Of a DNA stretch of 64,000 bases, positions 48,752-56,930 are shown piece after piece. How positions within the stretch are numbered: the stretch's first letter is position 1; each line of letters begins with the position of its first letter. This DNA comes from Rhodococcus sp. NBC_00297 (GTDB taxonomy: Bacteria; Actinomycetota; Actinomycetes; Mycobacteriales; Mycobacteriaceae): NCBI RefSeq assembly GCF_036173065.1, contig NZ_CP108041.1:2421001-2485000 (forward strand), in the 5' to 3' direction. The notes under the pieces were generated by a model. That model saw only the letters and a program-made list of their open reading frames with translations. It had not been told where the DNA came from and made no database searches. A program made the position numbers and the translations under genes.

Positions 48752-49827
48752 CAGACGTCGAGCGTGAGGTGGTCGGAGTCTGCCCGAGACACGCACGGCA
48801 GCATGTGTTCCTGCTGCTCGGTGGGACTCAGTCGAGTCTCGCGGTGCTCGGGCGTCCCCGCGAGAACACGCACCTTGCAGGTGCCGCAGAAGCCTTGGCG
48901 ACACGAGTACGCGACTGTCGGGTCCTCGTCCACGATGACGGACAGTGCAGACCTGTCGGCGGGAACTGTCAGCGTGCGACCGCTTCTCGCGAGAGTGACC
49001 GTGAACGGCCGACCGCCCACCACGGGTGGGGCCCCGAAACGTTCGAAGTGCAGAGCAGACGCGCCGCAGCCCGCGAACGACGTGCGCACGGTGTTCAGCA
49101 TCGGCGTCGGTCCACAGCAGTACACCGCGCCGCCACGGGCGGCCGGACCCAGAAGGTCCGTGACAGTGGGCAGTCCGTCCTCGACGTCGGTGCGGACGGC
49201 GACACGCGGCGAATTCCAGCTCTCGATCTCGTCGAGAAAGGGCATGCTCTCGCGGGAGCGTCCGCAGTAGACGAAGGTCCAGTCCAGGCCGAGATCGCGA
49301 GCGGCGCGGACCATCGGCAGGATCGGGGTGATGCCGATGCCGCCGGCGACGAAGTGCACCGAGCGTTCCTGCGCGAACAGGAAAGCGTTGCGGGGACCGC
49401 GCACCGTCACCGTGTCGCCGGGGCGCAGGGCGTGCATCCGCTCCGAGACGGTGCCGATGCGTCGGACGGCGATGCGGTACCGCGTCGTGTCGTCGGGGTC
49501 GCCGCACAGCGAGTACTGCCGCCGGAGCGGTCCCGACGTCGCGTCGCCCTCCAGGTGCACATCGATGTGGCAGCCCGGCTGCCAGCCCGGCAGTGACGAT
49601 CCGCCCGCATCGACGAGATCGATCTGCGCGACATCGCCGTCGCTGGTCACCGGCGTGACACTCGCGACCGTCAGCGTGGCCGCGGTGTCCGGGGGACGCA
49701 GGGCCACCCGAGGGTCGTAGGGGACACGCGACATCGCACCGAGGTAGTTGCCGACGACCAGGCCGATCAGGCCGAGGGCCCGGTCGCCACGAGGCCGTCC
49801 GCGGAGGTCGCGTGGTGCGTCGATCAT
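48751..49827 (-). CDS. PDR/VanB family ferredoxin reductase
   Basis: A 358-residue oxygenase-reductase-type electron carrier with three domains. The flavin domain has GPLRRQYSLCGDPDD, the NAD domain GGIGITPILPMVRAARDLG and CCGPTPML, and the C-terminal plant-type [2Fe-2S] domain carries Cys309, Cys314, Cys317 and Cys345 (CRQGFCGTC...LPC). It would pass electrons from NAD(P)H to an oxygenase. ATG 49827 overlaps the next gene's stop by ATGA. The first 40 residues are extra. Its partner is likely the adjacent metal-dependent hydrolase-like protein, which has iron-type ligands. Confidence 0.92.
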   Translation of the reverse strand: MIDAPRDLRGRPRGDRALGLIGLVVGNYLGAMSRVPYDPRVALRPPDTAATLTVASVTPVTSDGDVAQIDLVDAGGSSLPGWQPGCHIDVHLEGDATSGPLRRQYSLCGDPDDTTRYRIAVRRIGTVSERMHALRPGDTVTVRGPRNAFLFAQERSVHFVAGGIGITPILPMVRAARDLGLDWTFVYCGRSRESMPFLDEIESWNSPRVAVRTDVEDGLPTVTDLLGPAARGGAVYCCGPTPMLNTVRTSFAGCGASALHFERFGAPPVVGGRPFTVTLARSGRTLTVPADRSALSVIVDEDPTVAYSCRQGFCGTCKVRVLAGTPEHRETRLSPTEQQEHMLPCVSRADSDHLTLDV

Positions 49828-50705
49828 CGCGACGCTGCCCGCGCCGCGGGCGAGGAGGCCAGATAGGCGACGGCCTGCGCCGTCGAGCCCTCCTGACTGG
49901 GGTGGTAGCTGCGACGGAAGTAGCGCGAGAGCCGCAGGCCGAGATCGACAGGCCCCGGCACGGTGCCCTTCTTCGCCGCGCGGCGCCAGGCGAATGGCGT
50001 GGGACGGCGCCGGGACGCCGGTCCGTCGGCGAGAAGCGGATCGTTCTGCATGAGGAAGCGGGTTCCGCGGATCCACAGGTAGACCAGCAGCGGTGCCGCG
50101 AGTGCCTGGGTGCGAAGGCGTCGGACCTCGCGGCGATCGAAGTAGCGCATCGTCTCGTAGGCGACAGAGCGGTGCTCGACCTCCTCGGACCCGTGCCATC
50201 GCAGCAGGTCGAGCATGGTCGGGTGGATGTTGGCGCGGTCGAGCCCCTCGGCGTTCAGAACCCAGTCGCCGAGAAACGCGGTGATGTGCTCGATGGCCGC
50301 GATGATCGCCAGGCGCTCGACGAGGTAGTTCTTCTCGCGGCTGCTGGTGATGGGTCGAGGGCCGATGACCTTGCCGAAGACCCAGTTCATCTGGTCGGTG
50401 AACGGCGTCGGATCGAGTCCGCTGCGCTGCAGGTGCTCGAGGACGCCGGAGTGCGCCGACGAGTGCATGGCCTCCTGGCCGATGAACCCGATGACGTCCT
50501 CGCGGAGCTTCTCGTCCTCGATGAACGGGAGCGCCTGGCGGAACGTCTCGACGAACCATTCCTCCCCGGCGGGGAGGAGCAGGTGCAGCACGTTGAGCGC
50601 GTGTGTGGAGAACGGCTCACCCGGGATCCAGTGCATCGGCAGGTCGTCCCAGTCGAAGTGCACGTCGCGCGCCTGCAGCACGAGATTGTCGGCATCGGCG
50701 GTCAT
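49824..50705 (-). CDS. Metal-dependent hydrolase-like (PF10118-type) protein
   Basis: A 293-residue protein of the predicted metal-dependent hydrolase family. Repeated Glu/His residues in helices (QEAMHSSAHSGV, ERLAIIAAIEHITAFLGDWVL, HGSEEVEHRSVAYETM) form a likely di-metal site like those of ferritin-like oxygenases, which would explain the reductase next door. ATG 50705 (MTADADNLVLQARD) has GAAGGA before it; GTG 50735 is less likely. First gene of the operon with the reductase and hydrolase. A TAAGAT -10 box is seen in the A/T-rich region around 50740-50750. Confidence 0.87.
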   Translation of the reverse strand: MTADADNLVLQARDVHFDWDDLPMHWIPGEPFSTHALNVLHLLLPAGEEWFVETFRQALPFIEDEKLREDVIGFIGQEAMHSSAHSGVLEHLQRSGLDPTPFTDQMNWVFGKVIGPRPITSSREKNYLVERLAIIAAIEHITAFLGDWVLNAEGLDRANIHPTMLDLLRWHGSEEVEHRSVAYETMRYFDRREVRRLRTQALAAPLLVYLWIRGTRFLMQNDPLLADGPASRRRPTPFAWRRAAKKGTVPGPVDLGLRLSRYFRRSYHPSQEGSTAQAVAYLASSPAARAASR

Positions 50706-50920
50706 GTCGGGTCCTTCCGGTGTGGCTTCGTTCACACAAATCTTAGTATGACAACTGGTAACAGTAAAGCACCTCGGGTAAGCGAGAACACATGTGACGT
50801 GACGCGAACGACCTTGCCGAGGTCACACGCTGCGCGGACGCTGGACAGAAGGTCGGACACGCAGGACACCCGCCGCCGTCACGGCGCACGGGGTCCGTGA
50901 CGCAGGCAGGACACGAGACG

Positions 50921-51517
50921 ATGGCGGACAATTCCAAGAGGGCGGAGCGCGGGACCGACGACACTCGGCGGCCCGTGGCGCGCACACCGCGCAACCCGCT
51001 CGTTCGAGGCGTCGACCGCGCGGAGGCTCGACTGCACCGTCTTCTCGTGACGCTGTTCCTGCTCGCCGTCCCGTTCGTCGCCGTGATGGGCGTCAGCCTC
51101 TACCACGATCAGCAGACCATGGCGGCCGACGCCGTGACGTCGTCCTCGTCGGTGCTCGCCACGACCACCGCGGACGCCGTGGCGCCGGTGGCGTCGGACG
51201 AATTCGCGGCGGTCACTCCCACCGTGTTGGCTCCCGCGACCTGGTCCTCCGACGGCGTGAAGCACGTCGGGTCGGTTCCTGTTGCGGCGCAGAGTCCGTC
51301 GGGTACCGAGGTGACCATCACCGTCGACGCGGACGGTCGTCGCATCGCACCCCCGCCCACCGGGGTCGACGTCGTGGTGGTCAGCATCTTCGGCGCTGCA
51401 GCACTTCTCGCGCTCGTGGCGATCGTGCTCGTGATCGTGCGCAGCGTCTTCGCCCGCGTCTACGACCGTCGTCGGGACCGGGAGTGGGACGACGCGATCG
51501 CGCGATTCCTGTCCTGA
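50921..51517 (+). CDS. Rv1733c-like two-helix membrane protein
   Basis: A 198-residue protein resembling the Rv1733c group. A basic N-terminal stretch (RTPRNPLVRGVDRAEARLHRLLV) leads into helix 1 (TLFLLAVPFVAVMGVSLYHD). A 100-residue extracytoplasmic region rich in Ala, Thr, Ser and Val follows, then helix 2 (VVVVSIFGAAALLALVAIVLVIV) and a short basic tail with a second DRRRDREWDD motif. The function is unknown. I prefer ATG 50921 with AGGA 9 nt upstream; GTG 50897 would add eight residues. The 215-bp gap before it serves the divergent hydrolase operon. Confidence 0.82.
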   Translation: MADNSKRAERGTDDTRRPVARTPRNPLVRGVDRAEARLHRLLVTLFLLAVPFVAVMGVSLYHDQQTMAADAVTSSSSVLATTTADAVAPVASDEFAAVTPTVLAPATWSSDGVKHVGSVPVAAQSPSGTEVTITVDADGRRIAPPPTGVDVVVVSIFGAAALLALVAIVLVIVRSVFARVYDRRRDREWDDAIARFLS

Positions 51518-51540
51518 CGGACGTGTGCAGACGGCTGTCG

Positions 51541-52416
51541 CTACCTCGTCAGAGCGTCGTGAATCGCGACGCCGAGTTCTGCTCTCGGTGAGTCCGGGAA
51601 CGTGTGATGGGTGGCGCCGTCGAGGATTCGGGTACTGATCGACGGCCAGTTCTTCTGGATGCGATCTCGCACCGCAGCACTGTCGTGAATCCGGCTGGAC
51701 CCGGCGAGAACGACCGTCGTGGTCGCCTGGAGCGAGTGCAGCGCCGAAGAACTCGGCCGCCTCGGAACGATGGGCCGACGACGAGGGTGATGGGCTGTTC
51801 CGAGTTCGGACAGTCGGGACAGGTCGGCGTCGAGAACTGCGTCGCCCGTCTCCCACGCCGTGAATCGTCTCTGTCGCTCTTCCGACGGTCGCAGCAGGAG
51901 CGGTATCGCATGAGCCAGGTAGGCGGCGCGCATGCCGGCGAAGCACGAATTCGGATCGAGCAGGACGAGGCGGTCGACGTCGGCCGGCCGACGGAGAGCG
52001 AACGCCAGAGCGATCATCGCGCCGTACGAGTGAGCGAGAATCGACGGTCGCCGCAGTGCCGACCCGGCGAACACATCGTCCAACCACAGCATGAGGTCGT
52101 CGACGTTCCTCGCGGGTTCACCCGCCGGAACCGATCGCCCCACGTCACCGAGAATGTCCACCGCGACCACTCGGTGGCGACGACTCAGTTCGGTCGCCTG
52201 GCCGGTCCAGGCCATCGAGGTCGCCCCGGATCCGGGGAGCAGTACGACAGGACGACCGTCGGTGGGACCGGCCGAGGTGACATGGGTGTCGCCGAATCGT
52301 GTCGGCACCATCGTCGTGGTCGTTCCCGCCGGCCACGTTCCGAGGACGCGGTCGTAGGCAGCAGCGAACTCCCGCCCCTCGGGCGATCGATGGAACGTCT
52401 GCATCGCGTCTGTCAT
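51541..52416 (-). CDS. Alpha/beta fold hydrolase
   Basis: A 291-residue alpha/beta hydrolase. The oxyanion loop is LLPGSGATSMAWTG, the nucleophile elbow LAHSYGAMIAL (Ser in HSYG), the acid is probably in VLAGSSRIHDS, and His lies in LDGATHHTFPDSPR. ATG 52416 is chosen; a longer open frame reads antisense to the MarR gene. It is divergent from that MarR regulator with a 55-bp promoter gap, so it is the likely target. The substrate is unknown. Confidence 0.9.
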   Translation of the reverse strand: MTDAMQTFHRSPEGREFAAAYDRVLGTWPAGTTTTMVPTRFGDTHVTSAGPTDGRPVVLLPGSGATSMAWTGQATELSRRHRVVAVDILGDVGRSVPAGEPARNVDDLMLWLDDVFAGSALRRPSILAHSYGAMIALAFALRRPADVDRLVLLDPNSCFAGMRAAYLAHAIPLLLRPSEERQRRFTAWETGDAVLDADLSRLSELGTAHHPRRRPIVPRRPSSSALHSLQATTTVVLAGSSRIHDSAAVRDRIQKNWPSISTRILDGATHHTFPDSPRAELGVAIHDALTR

Positions 52417-52471
52417 GCGGCACCCCGTTGTCTCGATGGTCGAGTAATACGATAGGTGACATACTGATGCC

Positions 52472-52951
52472 GTGGACGAAGTCGATGCAACCCCCTCGGT
52501 GGACACGGACGTCATGGACCTGGTGCACGGCCTGCGTGCGCTCGTCGTCGAGCTCGATCTGCTGGGTGCGGGATTCGCCGAGAAGCACCGCATGCACAGC
52601 ACCGACGTGCGGGCATTGATCGTTCTTCTCGATGCTGCTCGTGCCGGTCGAACGGCTACTCCGTCCTGGCTGCGGACGCAGCTGGGAATCACCTCGGCGA
52701 CCGCGACGGCACTCGTCGACAGGCTCGAACTCGCCGGCCACGTCGAACGGCAGTCGGTCGTCGGTGACCGCCGCAAGGTGGCCCTGAGGGTCACCGACAA
52801 GGCGCAGCGACTGGGCACAGAGTTCTTCGGCCCGCTGATCCTCAGGGCGGCCACGCAACTCTCCGAGTTGTCGGACGACGACCGAGCAACCATCCGTCGG
52901 TATCAGTCCGCGATGCTGGCAGCCATCAGATCGACTGCGCCGGGCTCGTGA
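52472..52951 (+). CDS. MarR family regulator
   Basis: A 159-residue MarR-type winged-helix repressor. The DNA-binding region is SWLRTQLGITSATATALVDRLELAGHVERQSVVGDRRKVALRVTDKAQRLG with the DRR wing. N- and C-terminal helices make the dimer. GTG 52472. Divergent from the alpha/beta hydrolase; the 55-bp gap is A/T-richer (taatacgatagg) and likely holds its operator. These regulators usually respond to small aromatic or oxidant compounds. Confidence 0.92.
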   Translation: MDEVDATPSVDTDVMDLVHGLRALVVELDLLGAGFAEKHRMHSTDVRALIVLLDAARAGRTATPSWLRTQLGITSATATALVDRLELAGHVERQSVVGDRRKVALRVTDKAQRLGTEFFGPLILRAATQLSELSDDDRATIRRYQSAMLAAIRSTAPGS

Positions 52952-52969
52952 GAGCGGTGTGATCGCCGA

Positions 52970-53446
52970 CTACTGGTTCTGCATCCGATTAGCCGCAGCG
53001 ACAAGGGCTTTGGCGGTCGACTCTGTCGGATCCGAGCCCGTCCCCATGGCCCACGCGGTGCGGTGATCCTGCTGTCCGCGGATGTAGGTGACGTATCCCG
53101 TCTCGGTGATCTGCTGGTGGAACGACAAGATCTCGAGGTTGACGCCGGCGTCGTAGAGCATCGACGTCATGGCCTCGGCGGGCCCGTGGCAGACGATCGA
53201 CGAACTGCGGATGGTGTCGCCGATGGCGAGGGTGGCCGTGAACTCGAACCTGCCCGCACCCTTCGGCGCGCACTCTGCGGAACCGAGCCGGATGGGGCCC
53301 GAGGTGGGCGAGTAGGTGTGGACGAACTCCGCGAAGGACATGCCGTCAGCCTCCGCGCGCAACCCGTGCGGCAGAGCCGACGAGGCGTGAATGGCAGCGG
53401 AACTGTGTGAGAAGTGTTCGGTGAGGGAATGTGCGCTGGTGCTCAT
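52970..53446 (-). CDS. Free-standing LeuA-type allosteric (dimerisation) domain protein
   Basis: A 158-residue protein whose last 120 residues resemble the C-terminal regulatory domain of 2-isopropylmalate/homocitrate synthases: HTYSPTSGPIRLGSAEC, then FEFTATLAIGDTIRSSSIVCHGPAEAMTSMLYDAGVNLEILSFHQQ, and the closing WAMGTGSDPTESTAKALVAAANRM. In LeuA this domain binds leucine for feedback control. The catalytic TIM-barrel is entirely missing, and no truncated remnant is seen upstream; instead there is a leader region with a leader peptide rich in Ile, Leu and Val and alternative hairpins. A role in branched-chain amino-acid sensing, perhaps in trans on LeuA, is my inference. ATG 53446, with GGAAAG upstream. 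Confidence 0.82.
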   Translation of the reverse strand: MSTSAHSLTEHFSHSSAAIHASSALPHGLRAEADGMSFAEFVHTYSPTSGPIRLGSAECAPKGAGRFEFTATLAIGDTIRSSSIVCHGPAEAMTSMLYDAGVNLEILSFHQQITETGYVTYIRGQQDHRTAWAMGTGSDPTESTAKALVAAANRMQNQ

Positions 53447-53474
53447 GTCGCTGGGGTCTTTCCGGTGAGAGGAA

Positions 53475-53537
53475 GGACCGACGGGCGCTCGTTCGACCCG
53501 CAGCGGGGGGTCGGTCCGAGATCAGACCCCGCTGCGG
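53475..53537 (-). promoter_or_regulatory. Putative attenuator with two exclusive hairpins
   Basis: In the transcript (minus strand) two stems compete. Stem A pairs 53537-53525 with 53512-53498: 11 bp CCGCAGCGGGG with CCCCGCTGCGG, extended by GTC/GAC across a bulge. Stem B pairs 53517-53510 with 53482-53475: GGACCGAC with GTCGGTCC, a perfect 8 bp. Bases 53510-53512 belong to both. Stem A's first arm overlaps the end of the leader peptide reading frame, so ribosome position would choose the fold. There is no T-run, so control may be by termination or at translation. Confidence 0.65.
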
Positions 53538-53560
53538 TGAACTACGAGAATGCGCGACAT
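53522..53560 (-). CDS. Leader peptide MSRILVVHRSGV
   Basis: A 12-codon reading frame upstream of the LeuA-domain gene on the same strand. It contains Ile-Leu-Val-Val in a row plus a final Val, five branched-chain residues in twelve. ATT, GTA and GTT are codons seldom used in this G/C-rich DNA. A possible promoter is TTGCCT with TACTCT 18 bp later, placing the mRNA start very near the ATG. Stalling here when branched-chain aminoacyl-tRNA is short would free the second hairpin. It is too short for any homology claim. Confidence 0.65.
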   Translation of the reverse strand: MSRILVVHRSGV

Positions 53561-53685
53561 GGCCCCAGAGTAGCTGCGTCACGGCGTCACAGGCAAGGGT
53601 CCGGTTGTCGATTGCTCTCTGTTCGGTTCTAGGACACGCGCTAGAGAAGGGCAGAGAACGCTACCGACGTTGCTACCGTCACGCC

Positions 53686-54873
53686 ATGGACCCCGTTCGC
53701 AATCCGTACGCACCCGGCGCCGGCCAGCGGCCACCCGAGCTCGCCGGCAGGTCCAAGCAACTCGACGCGTTCGACGTGGTGCTCGAGCGCATCGCGCGCG
53801 GTCGGCCCGAACGCAGTGTCGTGCTCACCGGGTTGCGCGGCGTCGGCAAGACGGTGCTGCTGAACCACCTGCGATCAGCGGCGATCTCGCGGAAGTGGGG
53901 AACCGGGAAGATCGAGGCCCGCCCCGACCAGGACCTGCGGCGACCGCTGTCGTCGGCGCTGCACATGGCAGTGCGGGAGATCGCGGTGGCGCATCGCGAT
54001 CCCGAACGCGTGGACCAGTTCCTCGGTGTGCTGAAGTCCTTCGCTCTTCGTGCGTCCGCAGACAAGGGCATGCGGGACAAGTGGCAGCCCGGCATCGACG
54101 CGCCCGCTCTCAAGGGGCGCGCGGACACCGGTGACATCGAGATCGACCTGGTCGAACTGCTGCTCGACGCCGCGTCGCTGGCTCGGGACGTCGGCGTCGG
54201 TATCGCCCTCTTCATCGACGAGATGCAGGACCTCGCGGCGGAGGACATCTCCGCGATCTGCGGCGCGTGCCACGAACTGAGCCAGGACGCGGCGCCGCTG
54301 ATCGTCGTCGGCGCCGGTCTTCCCCACCTGCCTGCGGTGCTGTCCGCGTCGAAGAGCTACTCCGAGCGCCTGTTCAGCTACCACCGCATCGACCGCCTGG
54401 ACCGCGCTTCGGCGGACCGCGCCCTCATCGCACCGGCCGAGCGGGAGGACGTCGAGTACACGAGCGAGGCACTCGACGCGCTGTACGAGGCCGCGGACGG
54501 GTACCCCTACTTCGTTCAGGCGTACGGCAAGGCGACGTGGGATCTGGCCGCGGACAGCCCGATCACGGTCCACGACGTGCGGGTCGCAGCACCGACGGCC
54601 GAGGACGAGCTGGCCGTCGGGTTCTTCGGATCCCGTTACGAGAGAGCAACTCCCGCCGAACGCGAGTACATGCGAGCGATGGCCGACCTGTCAGGCGACG
54701 ACGGTCCCGTCTCCACGTCGAAGATCGCCGTGGAACTCGGACGGAAACCGGCGTCGCTGTCCCCCGCACGCGACGGGTTGATCAAGAAGGGACTGATCTA
54801 CTCCGCCGAGCGCGGGTCGATCGGCTTCACCGTCCCCCACTTCGGGCGGTACCTGAGGGCGCAGGCCGACTAG
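53686..54873 (+). CDS. AAA-type ATPase with C-terminal winged-helix part
   Basis: A 395-residue P-loop ATPase of the AAA_16/ORC-like kind. Walker A is GLRGVGKT at 49-56, Walker B is IALFIDEMQDL with Asp178-Glu179, and ELAGRSKQLDAFD is the usual N-terminal box. GYPYFVQAYGKATWDLA is a lid motif, and the C-terminal 70 residues (RYERATPAEREYMRAMADLSGDDGPVSTSKIAVELGRKPASLSPARDGLIKKGLIYSAERG) look like a winged helix. No partner protease, nuclease or transcription domain is next to it, so the function is open. A TACCGT -10 box 6 nt before ATG 53686 suggests a leaderless mRNA. Confidence 0.88.
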   Translation: MDPVRNPYAPGAGQRPPELAGRSKQLDAFDVVLERIARGRPERSVVLTGLRGVGKTVLLNHLRSAAISRKWGTGKIEARPDQDLRRPLSSALHMAVREIAVAHRDPERVDQFLGVLKSFALRASADKGMRDKWQPGIDAPALKGRADTGDIEIDLVELLLDAASLARDVGVGIALFIDEMQDLAAEDISAICGACHELSQDAAPLIVVGAGLPHLPAVLSASKSYSERLFSYHRIDRLDRASADRALIAPAEREDVEYTSEALDALYEAADGYPYFVQAYGKATWDLAADSPITVHDVRVAAPTAEDELAVGFFGSRYERATPAEREYMRAMADLSGDDGPVSTSKIAVELGRKPASLSPARDGLIKKGLIYSAERGSIGFTVPHFGRYLRAQAD

Positions 54874-54905
54874 CGCCGACCTGCACGCTTTGGGTGTGGA
54901 ACCGG

Positions 54906-56110
<1,205 letters not shown>

Positions 56111-56114
<4 letters not shown>

Positions 56115-56764
56115 GCTGTTTCCTCACTGGTGGGGGCAGATGTGATGGTGGATGCGGCGGGGTCGATCCCCAGAGCGGTCAGAGCCATGGTGGACAAACG
56201 GTGTCGGAGCAGCGACGCGGGCACGCGGCCCATCGACTGCGGAGTGGAGTTGAGCAGACCGAACGCCGCGTGAGCCTGGACACGAGCGTCGTCCTCGGAG
56301 CAGTCCGAGTCCAGTTCCCGCAGGGTGCGGACCCAGATCTCGACGTAGCGGCGCTGCAGCGAGCGCACCGAACGCTGGGCGTCGGTCGGCAGGTTCGCGA
56401 GATCGCGGAACTGGATCTCGATGAGGCGTGGCGAGGTCATGGCGAAGTCGAGGTGGAACGCGACCAGTTCGTGCAGCGTCGGCAGCGGTGCCGACCGTCG
56501 CGCCAGGACCTCTTCCCCACCGGCGTGGAGGTACTCGGAGATTCCCACCAGCAGTTCGACGAGGACGGCTTCCTTGTTCGGAAAGTGGCGATACACGGCG
56601 GGACCGCTGATCCCCACCGCGGCGCCGAGGTCCTCGAGTCGTAGACCGTGGTACCCGCGCTCCGCGACGAGGACGGCGGCGGCGTCGACCAGTGCGCTGC
56701 GGCGCTCGGCCTTCATCCGTGAACGTTCGGTGGACGCGGAGCCCGCCGCGATACGGTTCACCAC
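56111..56764 (-). CDS. TetR family regulator of the thiolase operon
   Basis: A 217-residue TetR repressor. The helix-turn-helix is [49 protein letters not shown]. The ligand domain has no obvious marker, but the position before a thiolase resembles acyl-CoA-responsive TetR proteins of the SACE_7040 kind. Start GTG 56764. The 166-bp gap upstream (56765-56930) carries the divergent promoters, including an A/T-rich stretch ttaccgtattcggtta at 56802-56817 that may hold its operator. Confidence 0.92.
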
Positions 56765-56930
56765 CCGGGCCTCCCACCTGTCGTCGGTCGCGAGCAGCCA
56801 GTTTACCGTATTCGGTTAGTGACCATTCACTTGGTGACCGCGCTCTCTTCGCGGGATTTCCGCGATGCGCGCCCATCGGCGGCGGTACATTGATTCCGTC
56901 CATGTCGGTCGGGGTCACGAGAGAGGCAGC

